Source of the DNA: UBA11889 sp002313255
GTDB lineage: Bacteria; Pseudomonadota; Gammaproteobacteria; Pseudomonadales; Azotimanducaceae
Assembly (NCBI GenBank): GCA_913045265.1
Contig: CAJWQX010000010.1
Coordinates: 1 to 59,800, forward strand
Length of the DNA: 59,800 nt
Direction: 5' to 3'
Both the position numbers and the translations under genes were made by a program. Positions 1 to 8,936 of this stretch are shown here, piece after piece; position 1 is the first letter of the stretch, and the number at the start of each line of letters is the position of its first letter. Under the pieces are notes generated by a model. It did no database searches. It was not told the DNA's origin and saw nothing but the letters and a program-made list of their open reading frames with translations.

Positions 1-607
1 CCTCGCCACCCATGACCGCAACCGTAGCGTCCACCTCGTCCACATCGGCAGGATCGAGCTCTACATCAACCACTTCCGCATTACCTGACAAAAGATCAAA
101 TTTAAGTGTTTGTGAGGAAAACACTTTTCCGACCGGCTTGATCGACGAGCGATAGAGCTCACCAGTTCGCGGATGTACGCGTACCGGCGAAGCTAGGCTA
201 TAAACCAACAAATCGATAGTGCCCATATCAGCGCTTATGGCGTCGATCGTCCGCATTTTTATCTCGTCCGAGAATGCGTCTCCATCGATGGTGCGCGCGT
301 ATAGTCCAGCCTGCTCTGCTCGTCGCCCGAATGCTGCATTATTGTACCAACCGGCGCTACCGGTCTTGGTTTCCGATGGTGCTTTTTCAAAGGAGACTCC
401 CAGCGTTCCTGACCCGCATCCAAAAGCCGAGGTGATTCGTGACGCAAGCCCATAGCCGCTCGAGCAGCCAACTACGAGCACATTTCTAGGGCCCCTTATC
501 GTATCGAGACCGCGGACGTAGTCGATCTGCTTACTCACATTTGCTGCACAACCGACGGGATGCGCCGTGGTACAAATAAAACCTCGAATGCGCGGTTTGA
601 TAATCAC
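1..607 (-). CDS. fabV: Enoyl-[ACP] reductase FabV, N-terminal part (cut by window edge)
   Basis: NADH-dependent trans-2-enoyl-ACP/CoA reductase, last step of fatty-acid elongation, cytoplasmic. About 202 residues are visible. They open with MIIKPRIRGFICTTAHPVGC, followed by the FabV NADH-binding stretch SSGYGLASRI, the AGWYNNAAF region, YSLASP and TVAVMGGE, all hallmarks of the roughly 400-residue family. The catalytic Tyr-x8-Lys lies beyond the window edge. The start is a GTG at 607; it aligns exactly with family N-termini and no ATG is available. The gene follows an AcoX-like gene on the same strand after 41 nt, so the two may be co-transcribed. Family assignment is secure; only completeness is unknown. 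Confidence 0.93.
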   Translation of the reverse strand, partial: MIIKPRIRGFICTTAHPVGCAANVSKQIDYVRGLDTIRGPRNVLVVGCSSGYGLASRITSAFGCGSGTLGVSFEKAPSETKTGSAGWYNNAAFGRRAEQAGLYARTIDGDAFSDEIKMRTIDAISADMGTIDLLVYSLASPVRVHPRTGELYRSSIKPVGKVFSSQTLKFDLLSGNAEVVDVELDPADVDEVDATVAVMGGE

Positions 608-648
608 AATCGTGTTACGGCTGCCGTTCCCTATAACGCTGGGTTTCA

Positions 649-1650
649 CTACAACGGGCGCAGCATCATACCTTCTGCAACGGCATACCGCATGGCAGCA
701 CCAACGTCATAAACCCATGGGCCATCTCGACGAATGGTTGCTGCAACGGATCGTTTGTTACCGAGCTTATGCTCCCGATCTCCGTCCAAGGCGAGGATTC
801 CTTCGCCTTCAAACGTCACCTTCTCCCCAAAATCGATTCTTTGACTACTCGAAATCGCAACGTCTTTAAAGAACCCGGGCGATAAGGGCACCCGAATAAG
901 AATCTCCGCGTCTGCCATTTCGCTAACTTCAACCAATAGCCCAAAGTCATCCTTTTCCTCAACCACAGAAATAAGACCCCCGACAGGTGACATTCCTACC
1001 GTGTCCGGTAACGCCCTCGTTAAAAGAATTTTCTTTAATTTAGCTTCGTCATACGGCAATAGATTGCCTACGTAGTCGTCGCAAAGCTGTACGGCATCAA
1101 TCAGCGCAATGTCGCTAATCCCATCCGAAAAAGCAGTGTGCAACACCTTCGCTCTATTTCGAATTCCCCGCGCCGCATCGTCGGAAAATCGTCCCCTCGC
1201 AGCTAATGCCGCAACAACCCCGGCGGTGGTTGGTTCAACCATTGATGGAAAAACGTTATTGGTACCAGTAGACAACGGGATCAATTCCATTTGCGGGGCA
1301 CTCCGCGCGATAATCCTATTAGTACCGTCGCCGCCAAGCGAAACAATAACTTCTACGCCCTCTCCAACAAAAGCCCGCACCGCGCGCTCAGTGTCAGTAG
1401 CATCGTGGTGCAGCTCAATTCCAAGTCTGACAACCTTCGCCTTCAGAGGCATCCAGTCCAGGGCCATGGACGCAATACGAAACGGTTCGTCAACAATATA
1501 TATCTCATTCACCCCGACGGAATCGGCGCCAGCTGCGATGCGCGCAACGATGTCCCGCTTGGCTTCATGAGTCATGTTGGTTGCGCGGGCCGCGAGTCGA
1601 CGCACGTCTCGCCCCGACATTGGATTCACACAAATAGCTATAGCGCTCAT
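649..1650 (-). CDS. AcoX-like ATP-NAD kinase family protein
   Basis: A 333-residue cytoplasmic protein of the ATP-NAD kinase superfamily. It has the NAD-kinase/diacylglycerol-kinase GGDGT motif at residues 106-110 and a TGTNN motif near 128-132, which corresponds to the NE/TGT nucleotide-binding loop. N-terminal VNPMSG resembles the AcoX/PF20143-type branch rather than classical NadK. It may phosphorylate NAD or a related substrate, but AcoX proteins have no firmly proven reaction, so substrate is open. The ATG start at 1650 faces dapD across a 267-nt divergent region in which I see no other gene. It lies directly upstream of fabV on the same strand. Confidence 0.75.
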   Translation of the reverse strand: MSAIAICVNPMSGRDVRRLAARATNMTHEAKRDIVARIAAGADSVGVNEIYIVDEPFRIASMALDWMPLKAKVVRLGIELHHDATDTERAVRAFVGEGVEVIVSLGGDGTNRIIARSAPQMELIPLSTGTNNVFPSMVEPTTAGVVAALAARGRFSDDAARGIRNRAKVLHTAFSDGISDIALIDAVQLCDDYVGNLLPYDEAKLKKILLTRALPDTVGMSPVGGLISVVEEKDDFGLLVEVSEMADAEILIRVPLSPGFFKDVAISSSQRIDFGEKVTFEGEGILALDGDREHKLGNKRSVAATIRRDGPWVYDVGAAMRYAVAEGMMLRPL

Positions 1651-1917
1651 TCGCTTAATTGTCGTTTCTTGGTGTCAACATCGGCTGCAACTCCTAGTCA
1701 GTTGATTCGACGACCTGGAAATGCAGTGGTTTCCAGAGCAAAGGTTGCTAACCTATTGGGTCTGGTCACGGGAAAGCAAGGATAACCTCGTTAAGTCCTA
1801 GGCTTGTCATCGACGAAATATCGAAAGGGACATGCGTCCTATTCGCTGTTTCTCGATACCAGCAGTGATGAATTCAAGTGGGATGGCGCGAAAAGTCTCC
1901 CGTGCCGAGGAATACAC

Positions 1918-2751
1918 ATGAACATCGAATCGGTCATCGACTCTGCGTGGCAACATCAAGAGAACATAGACGCTAGCACCCAGGGAGAAGTGCGCACGGC
2001 CGTCGAAGAGGCTTTATCTAACCTCGATGACGGCACGTTACGGGTGGCTGAAAAAATTGCTGATCGTTGGTTGGTTAACGAGTGGCTAAAAAAAGCGGTC
2101 CTGCTAAGTTTCCGGCTTAACTCATTTCAGAAGATGGCGGGGGGGCCCGGAAACACCAGTTGGTGGGACAAAGTCACGCCGAAATTTACAGGATGGGAAG
2201 AAGAACAGTTCGAAGCAGCGGGGTTTCGCGCCGTTCCAACAGCATATGTACGTCATTCCGCCTATATCGCTCCGAACGTTATCCTTATGCCTAGTTTTGT
2301 AAACGTTGGTGCCTACGTCGATACGGGTACCATGATCGACACATGGGCAACCGTCGGTTCCTGCGCCCAAATAGGTAAAAACTGTCATATTTCGGGCGGG
2401 GCAGGGATAGGAGGCGTATTAGAACCTCTTCAAGCAGTACCCGTGATCGTCGAAGACGGCTGTTTTATTGGGGCCCGATCCGAAGTCGTCGAGGGCGTTC
2501 TTGTCGAAGAAGGCGCGGTCCTGTCAATGGGGGTATTCATTGGTGCGACGACTAAAATCGTTGATCGATACTCGGGCGAAATTTACACGGGTCGCGTACC
2601 ACCGTACTCTGTTGTGGTGCCAGGGTCTTTACCGCCCCCGCCTCACGAGGATGGAAACCCAAGGCCGAGCCTCTACTGTGCCGTAATTATCAAGACCGTG
2701 GACGAGCAGACACGCTCGAAAACTGCGATTAACGAGCTGCTCAGGGATTAG
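1918..2751 (+). CDS. dapD: 2,3,4,5-tetrahydropyridine-2,6-dicarboxylate N-succinyltransferase
   Basis: Succinylates tetrahydrodipicolinate in the lysine/meso-diaminopimelate pathway, supplying peptidoglycan and lysine. The 277-residue product has the expected length. It shows the N-terminal helical domain (LRVAEKIADRW, LKKAVLLSFR), then left-handed beta-helix hexapeptide repeats (VNVGAYVDTGTMIDTWATVGSCAQIGKN, here shortened in reading to its core) and the C-terminal SLYCAVIIK. I chose ATG 1918 because it matches family N-termini and has a GAGG ribosome site about 8 nt upstream; the frame stays open to 1804 without similarity. It converges on folA with 23 nt between stops. Confidence 0.96.
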   Translation: MNIESVIDSAWQHQENIDASTQGEVRTAVEEALSNLDDGTLRVAEKIADRWLVNEWLKKAVLLSFRLNSFQKMAGGPGNTSWWDKVTPKFTGWEEEQFEAAGFRAVPTAYVRHSAYIAPNVILMPSFVNVGAYVDTGTMIDTWATVGSCAQIGKNCHISGGAGIGGVLEPLQAVPVIVEDGCFIGARSEVVEGVLVEEGAVLSMGVFIGATTKIVDRYSGEIYTGRVPPYSVVVPGSLPPPPHEDGNPRPSLYCAVIIKTVDEQTRSKTAINELLRD

Positions 2752-2774
2752 CAGTTCGAACAGCCCCGGAAACA

Positions 2775-3275
2775 TCATGCCCGTTCCATAATGTGAATCG
2801 AGAACGAGTACGTGTTGCGTTCATTCGCGACGAAATCTTCCTTCTCTGTGGTCCGCCAGCAACCCCAATCGAAGGAAGGGAAAAACGTATCTCCATCAAT
2901 TTCCGCATCGACCAACGTGCAGTAAAGACGATCTGCGCGATCCAGCGTCTCCGCATAAACCCGAGCACCCCCGACCACAAAGCACTCCTCCACTGAATCG
3001 ATTTCACACTGGTCCGCCGCAACGGTTAACGCTGAATCAATATCCGGTACCACCGTGACTTCGTTATTTAGATATCCTGTCGCCGAAAGCACAATATTCC
3101 TGCGTCCAGGAAGCGGTCGACCTACCGACTCGTACGTACGACGACCCATCACAACCGGACTACCCAACGTCGTCCGTTTAAAAAAAGCAACGTCATCTGA
3201 TAAGTGCCATGGAAGCGCATTGGATCGACCAATAACACGATTGTTGGACATCGCCCAGATAAGAGAAAGTCGCAC
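2775..3275 (-). CDS. folA: Dihydrofolate reductase
   Basis: NADPH-dependent reduction of dihydrofolate to tetrahydrofolate, which restores the folate oxidised by the neighbouring ThyA. The 166-residue protein has the DHFR core: LIWAMSNNRVIG, ALPWHLSDD (the active-site Asp), VVMGRRTYESVG, PLPGRRNIVLS and the C-terminal GDTFFP. The start is GTG 3275, which gives the family N-terminus; the open frame upstream of it would run into thyA coding sequence. It sits 7 nt after the thyA stop, forming lgt-thyA-folA, a folate/thymidylate operon arrangement common in Gammaproteobacteria. Confidence 0.95.
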   Translation of the reverse strand: MRLSLIWAMSNNRVIGRSNALPWHLSDDVAFFKRTTLGSPVVMGRRTYESVGRPLPGRRNIVLSATGYLNNEVTVVPDIDSALTVAADQCEIDSVEECFVVGGARVYAETLDRADRLYCTLVDAEIDGDTFFPSFDWGCWRTTEKEDFVANERNTYSFSIHIMERA

Positions 3276-3282
3276 CGATTCG

Positions 3283-4077
3283 TTAGACCGCGATTGGGGC
3301 GCGGATACCTTTGTGCGAATGGTAGTCCAGTAATTCAAAGTCTTCGTAGGTAAACCCGAATATGTCCTCTACCTGCGTGTTAATTTTCATATCTGGTAAT
3401 GGCAGCGGGACGCGAGATAACTGGCGATCGGCTTGTTCAAGATGATTAAGATAAAGATGTGCATCACCAAACGTGTGAACGAAATCACCCGGTTGAAGAC
3501 CCGACACCTGTGCAACCATCATGGTTAATAGTGCGTATGACGCGATGTTGAAGGGAACCCCAAGAAAGATGTCAGCACTGCGCTGATACAGTTGACACGA
3601 TAACCTGCCACCTGCGACATAGAACTGAAACAGTGCATGGCACGGGGGCAAAGCCATCTTGTCGACCTCCCCGACATTCCACGCCGAAACGATCAGGCGT
3701 CTCGAGTCGGGATTTTGACGAATATCCGAAACCACTCCTTCGATTTGATCAATGGTGCGACCGTCCGACGTTGGCCAAGAACGCCATTGCGAACCGTACA
3801 CGGGCCCTAGGTCCCCGTTTCCATCCGCCCATTCATCCCAAATATGAACGTCGTGCTCATGAAGGTACGCAACGTTGGTGCCGCCCTGCAGGAACCAAAG
3901 CAACTCATGGATGATGCCTTTCACAAACATCTTCTTGGTCGTCAGAAGGGGGAATCCTTCACCTAGATCGAAGCGCATTTGATGACCAAACACAGACCTC
4001 GTTCCAGTACCCGTACGGTCGCTCTTCTCTATCCCCTCGTCTCGTACCCGGCGCATGAGCGCAAGATATTGCTTCAT
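3283..4077 (-). CDS. thyA: Thymidylate synthase
   Basis: Converts dUMP to dTMP using methylene-tetrahydrofolate and yields dihydrofolate. Length is 264 residues, identical to the E. coli enzyme. Visible motifs are MKQYLALMRRV, DRTGTGTRSVFG, the catalytic Cys in LPPCHALFQFYV, the phosphate-binding Arg in QLYQRSADIFLGVPFNIASYA and a C-terminal RAPIAV. ATG 4077 is chosen by homology; 34 further upstream codons are open but unlike the family. The start overlaps the lgt stop as ATGA, implying translational coupling. Confidence 0.97.
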   Translation of the reverse strand: MKQYLALMRRVRDEGIEKSDRTGTGTRSVFGHQMRFDLGEGFPLLTTKKMFVKGIIHELLWFLQGGTNVAYLHEHDVHIWDEWADGNGDLGPVYGSQWRSWPTSDGRTIDQIEGVVSDIRQNPDSRRLIVSAWNVGEVDKMALPPCHALFQFYVAGGRLSCQLYQRSADIFLGVPFNIASYALLTMMVAQVSGLQPGDFVHTFGDAHLYLNHLEQADRQLSRVPLPLPDMKINTQVEDIFGFTYEDFELLDYHSHKGIRAPIAV

Positions 4078-4910
4078 TTCTGGCGCAATCCCTCGAAATA
4101 ATCTTGAGCAATTCCAAACAGCAACAAAATACCAAATGCAATCATTGGTAGCGACAACAACTGGCCCATCGTGAGCCAATCGAATGCAATAAAACCGATC
4201 GCAGCATCAGGTTCACGAAACCATTCGGTCACAAACCGAATCGCGCCGTAGCCTGTGAGAAACATCCCAGAGATTAGACCCGAGCGTCGCGCTCGCAGTG
4301 AAAATAACCAAACAATCATGAACAACACGACACCTTCCCCAAACGCTTGATACAAGCTTGACAGATGTCGTAGTGCCCCATCCCACTGACCAAAGCACGT
4401 GAAATTCAGGCCGCTGACTGCGCCACATGGAAAGTGAACACCAAGGAAACTCTCCGTAACTCGTCCCGGCAACTCCGCGTTAATGAAATTTCCTATCCTT
4501 CCAAATCCCAGTCCGATTGGGACTAGCGGGGCTGCAAAATCTGCCACACTCCAGAAATCACGCGATGTCTTCCGGCCATATAGCCAAAGCGCGGCGACAA
4601 CCCCGAGCATACCTCCGTGGAACGACATACCGCCTTCCCACAATTTAAACAACCACAGCGGCTCTACCAAAAACCGATCGAACGCGTAGAAGAGAACGAA
4701 GCCGAGGCGACCCCCGACGATCGTACCCACCACGCCATAAAAAATGACGTCCGATACGTCTGCTTTATCCCAGTCGGAATCGTGCTTTTTCGCACGCTGA
4801 TTGCCCAATACGTAGCACGCGAGAAAAGCGAGCAAATACATGAGGCCGTACCAGCGAACGGCCAATGGCCCGATCCCTAACAAAACAGGCTCGATCAGAG
4901 GATAGTTCAT
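4074..4910 (-). CDS. lgt: Phosphatidylglycerol--prolipoprotein diacylglyceryl transferase
   Basis: Inner-membrane enzyme that transfers diacylglycerol from phosphatidylglycerol to the lipobox Cys of prolipoproteins, the first step of lipoprotein maturation. The 278-residue protein has about seven hydrophobic segments, the WYGLMYLLAF N-terminal region, GGMSFHGG and the Lgt signature GRIGNFINAELPGR near residues 140-155. ATG 4910 is preceded by GAGG a few bases upstream; a TTG three codons earlier is possible. First gene of lgt-thyA-folA; its stop overlaps the thyA start. A probable client in this window is the DctP lipoprotein. Confidence 0.95.
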   Translation of the reverse strand: MNYPLIEPVLLGIGPLAVRWYGLMYLLAFLACYVLGNQRAKKHDSDWDKADVSDVIFYGVVGTIVGGRLGFVLFYAFDRFLVEPLWLFKLWEGGMSFHGGMLGVVAALWLYGRKTSRDFWSVADFAAPLVPIGLGFGRIGNFINAELPGRVTESFLGVHFPCGAVSGLNFTCFGQWDGALRHLSSLYQAFGEGVVLFMIVWLFSLRARRSGLISGMFLTGYGAIRFVTEWFREPDAAIGFIAFDWLTMGQLLSLPMIAFGILLLFGIAQDYFEGLRQK

Positions 4911-4986
4911 ATTCCTCAAACACCAACTATGCGCAACTGGTAGACTCGGGCGCTCCCATAGGCACGAAACGAGGGACCGAGCCGCA

Positions 4987-5742
4987 GTGTGCCTTATCCT
5001 TATTGCCTACCGTATGGATCCGGCGCGACCGCTTATTGTTGCAGCCAATCGGGACGAATACTACGCTCGCCCAGCGCTTGCTGCACACACTTGGGACGAC
5101 CATCCGAACATCTTCGCAGGACGCGATATCGAGGCTCGAGGGACTTGGCTTGGGGTTTCAAGGGCTGGGCGTTTCGCGGCAGTCACGAATTGGACCCAGG
5201 ACTTATCCGGTCCTCGTTTCCCAAAAAGCCGAGGCGACCTACCCGTTGAATTCCTACTAGCAAAAAGCACTCCACAGCAGTACGCGTCAGTTATAAAGCC
5301 GGATCAGTTCGCGGGATTTAACTTTATTGCTTTCGATGGCCGCGAGCTTATCTATATGACCAATCGAACCGGCGACATCAGAATACTTCCACCCGGTATT
5401 TACGCCTTAACCAATACCCACCTTGATGACCCGTGGCCAAAATCGACACTCGGCGTGCGGAAGTTAACGAACGTGCTACCACACCCTTTGCTAAACGATC
5501 TTATTGATCTCTTAACGATCGACGATCCCCTATCCCCTACAAAGGATTCACGAAACAACGAGAACGTCGTGGTCGAGCAACGGAACTCGCCGAGCTTCAT
5601 ACGCGGTGATATATACGGCACTCGGGCAAGTACGGCGGTCATACTTGAACGCGACAAGTTTCTCTTCTGCGAACAGGCATTCGAGCCGAAAGGGCTCCCG
5701 ACGAAACGCATTGAAGAAACTGTCCTACTCGAGAATTCTTGA
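4987..5742 (+). CDS. NRDE (TANGO2) family protein
   Basis: A 251-residue protein of the NRDE/TANGO2 family. It begins MCLILIAYRMDP and carries the defining NRDE motif at residues 20-23, followed by TWLGVS and FAAVTNW. The Met-Cys N-terminus fits an Ntn-hydrolase-like fold, but the biochemical role in bacteria is not established; the animal homologue has been linked to heme and lipid handling. The start is GTG 4987, matching the near-invariant family N-terminus. It diverges from lgt across 76 nt. Confidence 0.85.
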   Translation: MCLILIAYRMDPARPLIVAANRDEYYARPALAAHTWDDHPNIFAGRDIEARGTWLGVSRAGRFAAVTNWTQDLSGPRFPKSRGDLPVEFLLAKSTPQQYASVIKPDQFAGFNFIAFDGRELIYMTNRTGDIRILPPGIYALTNTHLDDPWPKSTLGVRKLTNVLPHPLLNDLIDLLTIDDPLSPTKDSRNNENVVVEQRNSPSFIRGDIYGTRASTAVILERDKFLFCEQAFEPKGLPTKRIEETVLLENS

Positions 5743-5843
5743 CGTGGTATTCATGATCGGACCCGTGCACTATCAGGAGGCAATTGTAAAAACCAAAAAC
5801 TGTTTCCAACAAACTCGTTAATCTGAGTCATAGAGGCGTTAAC

Positions 5844-6620
5844 GTGGACTTATCTGGAAAAACCGCTCTGGTGACGGGGGGTAGTCTAGGATTAGGCCGA
5901 GCGATGGCGTCTGCATTCCACTCTGCCGGTGCCAATGTGGCACTACTCGCCCGTCGAGATGGCCCTCTGAAAGATGCCCAAAAAGAGATAGAACAAAACG
6001 GGCCCGGCAAAGTCGGCGCGTACCAATGCGACGTATCCGATGCGGCGGAAATCGCGACCGTTCATAAACACGTGGTGGAGGCGATGGGTCCAGTCGATAT
6101 TTTGGTGAATAACGCCGGGAAATCCGAGGCACATCCGTTCATGAGTATTTCGGATGAGGTTTGGCAAGCAGATTTGGACTTAAAACTCTTTGCCGCTGTA
6201 CGTTTAGCCCGTCACGTCATCCCTGACATGATCTCCAAACGTTGGGGACGCATCATCAATGTTTTGAACACAGCAGCGAAAGCACCGCCACCGGGCTCCG
6301 CACCAACTTCAGTGAGTCGAGCGGCGGGCATGGCATTAACCAAGGTTCTGGCCGGCGAACTCGCACCCCACAATATCCTCGTGAATGCATTACTCATTGG
6401 GCAAATTAAGTCGGACCAGATTCAACGGGCTTACGACGCCAGCGATCGCTCGACCTCTTTCGAACAATTCGTGGTAGAAACTGGCAAACGCCTACCTATG
6501 GGCCGTATGGGCGAAGCGAGCGAAGTTGCCGAGGTAGCCTTGTTTCTATCGTCCGAACGGGCGACCTACCTGACGGGTTGCGCGATCAATATGGATGGTG
6601 GGCTCTCCCGGGTCGTCTAG
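5844..6620 (+). CDS. Short-chain dehydrogenase-like protein with altered active site
   Basis: A 258-residue Rossmann-fold SDR. The cofactor loop TGGSLGLGRAMA (about residues 11-22) and NNAG (near 90) are intact, and the C-terminal end TGCAINMDGG is typical. However, the usual catalytic Ser-Tyr-x3-Lys set is not present: the expected VSS is VLN, and YxxxK reads TSVSR. Nucleotide binding is therefore likely while classical SDR oxidoreduction is doubtful, unless other residues substitute. Start is GTG 5844, giving MDLSGKTALVTGG. It stands alone between the NRDE gene and ptsP, converging on ptsP with 27 nt between. Function unknown. Confidence 0.82.
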   Translation: MDLSGKTALVTGGSLGLGRAMASAFHSAGANVALLARRDGPLKDAQKEIEQNGPGKVGAYQCDVSDAAEIATVHKHVVEAMGPVDILVNNAGKSEAHPFMSISDEVWQADLDLKLFAAVRLARHVIPDMISKRWGRIINVLNTAAKAPPPGSAPTSVSRAAGMALTKVLAGELAPHNILVNALLIGQIKSDQIQRAYDASDRSTSFEQFVVETGKRLPMGRMGEASEVAEVALFLSSERATYLTGCAINMDGGLSRVV

Positions 6621-6647
6621 TTCGTATCCGGACAGCAGTCCTATTCA

Positions 6648-8936
6648 TCAAAGAAACATACTTGGTGTTTCGTGATGAGGAATGGCCCGTTCCAGTCCCG
6701 CCCCAATGAGCTGATCACGGATAAAATCGATTATTTCCTCGGCATCTTCCATTCGTCGAACGCGTGCAAGAATGCGTCGGCAATCCCGCATTGATACATT
6801 TCGGATCACCCACTTTACCTTCGGCAAATTGGCGGCATTCATCGACAGGACGTCATAACCCATCGCTACGCAAAGGATGGCGCCTTCTGGCGTTCCAGCG
6901 AGTTCGCCGCATATGCCAATTCCTTTTTGTTCCGCATGAGCAGCCTTAGCAAGTTCTCGCAACGCATTCAGGACTGCCGGGTGCATTTCTTGGTAGAGAT
7001 TCGCAACTCGCGGATTATTACGATCCACCGCTAACATATACTGGGTGAGGTCGTTGGATCCAACTGCAAGAAAATCGACCTGGCGTGCGATCAGGCGTGC
7101 CTGATGTATTGCTGCCGGAACCTCGATCATGACGCCAACCTGAGGCATCTTTACCGCGACATCCTCGTCGCGAACCTCACGGTAAGCCCTCATAACAAGC
7201 GCCTTCGCTTCCGCAACCTCGTGCCGATTGGTCACCATCGGGAACATAATTCGGAGGTCGGATTCCAGCCCCACGCTCGCCTTCATCATTGCCCTAACCT
7301 GGACCAGAAAAATCTCTGGGTGATCGAGGGTCACACGAATCCCCCGCCAACCTAAAAAAGGGTTGTCCTCGTCGATGGGGAAATAAGGCAACGCTTTGTC
7401 ACCCCCAATATCAAGCGTCCGCATCGTGACCGGTCGAGGGTTAAATGCTTCCAAGTGCTCTCTATATATAACCCGCTGTTCTTCCTCCGTCGGAAAACGA
7501 TCTCGAGAAGCGAAAGGAATCTCCGTTCGAAAAAGTCCGATCCCCTCCGCACCGCGATCTAGCGAACGCGTGATTTCGCTAACAAGACCGATGTTCACCC
7601 AAAGGTTTAACCGATGGCCATCCAGAGTTTCGCTTGGTTGATCTTTAAGAGGCTCGAGTTCTTTAACGAACTCGGCTTCTTCAGCAATTAACTCACGGTA
7701 GCGATTGATCACCTGCGCCGTGGGATTACCAACTAATTCTCCATAAAAACCATCCACAACGACGGTCTGATTCTCGAATTCGTATAGAGGCAGCTCTGTC
7801 GCGCCCATGATGGCCGGAATATCAAGAGCGCGTGCCAAAATCGCGGTGTGTGAATTGCTAGATCCCCGCAACGATACGATGCCTTTCAATCGCTCCGGCG
7901 GCACGTCCGAAACCATCGAAGCGGTTACTTCTTCACCTATCAAAATAGTCTGATCTGGAAAGTAAAACTTGTCTTTGTGAATACCCTGTAGATACGCCAA
8001 GACGCGCTGCCCTATTTCTCGGACATCGGCAATTCTCTCCTGTAAATATGCGTTTTCGACTTGCCGCAATTTCGACACGTGCCTAGTGACGACCAACCGA
8101 AGCGCGCCCTGTGCCCAATTTCCTTGACGAATTTCCTCGCGAACTTCGCCCGCGATCGCCGTGTCATCCAGCATATGCAAGTATGCGGAAAATAACGCCC
8201 GCTCTTCTGCCGGCAGTTGTCGAGATAACGACCGATTGGTCTCCTCGATATCAGCGCGGACTCGGTCGATTGCACGATCAAAATTGGTCAACTCGGCGAT
8301 AACATCATCGGTACCTTTGTCAGGAACATGATCGAAATTAGCCGAAGGGCCAACGACCACGGCGGTGCCAATAGCAATCCCTGGGGCCCCCGCGATCCCC
8401 TCGTACCTAACATCACTCGGGACATGATCCGCATTCAATAACGCCGAAACGCTTCCCGTGGCTTCGGCATGCGCGACAACATTTGCCAACTGAGCAGCAA
8501 GCGTGGTTAGAAACGCTTCCTCATCTTCGCGAAAACGTCGATTTTCCCTTTGTTGGACGGTGATGACGCCGAGTACTCGGCGATTATGGATCACGGGAAC
8601 GCCCAGAAAGGCAGAAAAAGGTTCTTCCCCTATCTCCGAAAAGTGCCGATATCGTGGATGCTCTGATGCATTTTCGATGTTCAGCGGTTCACCGCGTTCA
8701 GCGACTAGCCCCACAACACCTTCACCGGGGACAAGCGACACCTTGCCAATCGCGCGTCTACGAAACCCTTCGTTTTCGATTAATCTCAAGTCGCCGGTGA
8801 CTTTGTCAAAAACGTAGACAGAGCAAACTTCAGTACCGAGAATTAAACATACTCGCGCGACAATTATGCCCAGCGCATGTTCGAAACTTGGCGCGGCGTC
8901 CACGTCGCGACTGATTTGTCGAAGCGCATCTAGCAA
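6648..8936 (-). CDS. ptsP: Phosphoenolpyruvate--protein phosphotransferase PtsP (EI-Ntr)
   Basis: First phosphotransfer protein of the nitrogen-related PTS (EI-Ntr to NPr to EIIA-Ntr), a regulatory rather than sugar-importing chain. The 762 residues comprise an N-terminal GAF domain (about 1-165), a phosphohistidine swivelling domain with the active His in NSHTAILARAL, and a PEP-binding barrel with TLDIGGDKALPY, GSNDLTQYMLAVDRN and the Cys motif GICGELAG. The start is TTG 8936, placed directly after the rppH stop (TAA-TTG) with no gap, so translation is probably coupled to rppH. The rppH-ptsP pair is conserved in Gammaproteobacteria. Neither npr nor ptsN is in this window. Confidence 0.95.
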   Translation of the reverse strand: MLDALRQISRDVDAAPSFEHALGIIVARVCLILGTEVCSVYVFDKVTGDLRLIENEGFRRRAIGKVSLVPGEGVVGLVAERGEPLNIENASEHPRYRHFSEIGEEPFSAFLGVPVIHNRRVLGVITVQQRENRRFREDEEAFLTTLAAQLANVVAHAEATGSVSALLNADHVPSDVRYEGIAGAPGIAIGTAVVVGPSANFDHVPDKGTDDVIAELTNFDRAIDRVRADIEETNRSLSRQLPAEERALFSAYLHMLDDTAIAGEVREEIRQGNWAQGALRLVVTRHVSKLRQVENAYLQERIADVREIGQRVLAYLQGIHKDKFYFPDQTILIGEEVTASMVSDVPPERLKGIVSLRGSSNSHTAILARALDIPAIMGATELPLYEFENQTVVVDGFYGELVGNPTAQVINRYRELIAEEAEFVKELEPLKDQPSETLDGHRLNLWVNIGLVSEITRSLDRGAEGIGLFRTEIPFASRDRFPTEEEQRVIYREHLEAFNPRPVTMRTLDIGGDKALPYFPIDEDNPFLGWRGIRVTLDHPEIFLVQVRAMMKASVGLESDLRIMFPMVTNRHEVAEAKALVMRAYREVRDEDVAVKMPQVGVMIEVPAAIHQARLIARQVDFLAVGSNDLTQYMLAVDRNNPRVANLYQEMHPAVLNALRELAKAAHAEQKGIGICGELAGTPEGAILCVAMGYDVLSMNAANLPKVKWVIRNVSMRDCRRILARVRRMEDAEEIIDFIRDQLIGAGLERAIPHHETPSMFL

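Noticed and set aside
1804..1917. N-terminal extension of dapD by 38 codons
   Set aside because: The added residues do not match DapD proteins, and a good ribosome-binding site precedes ATG 1918.
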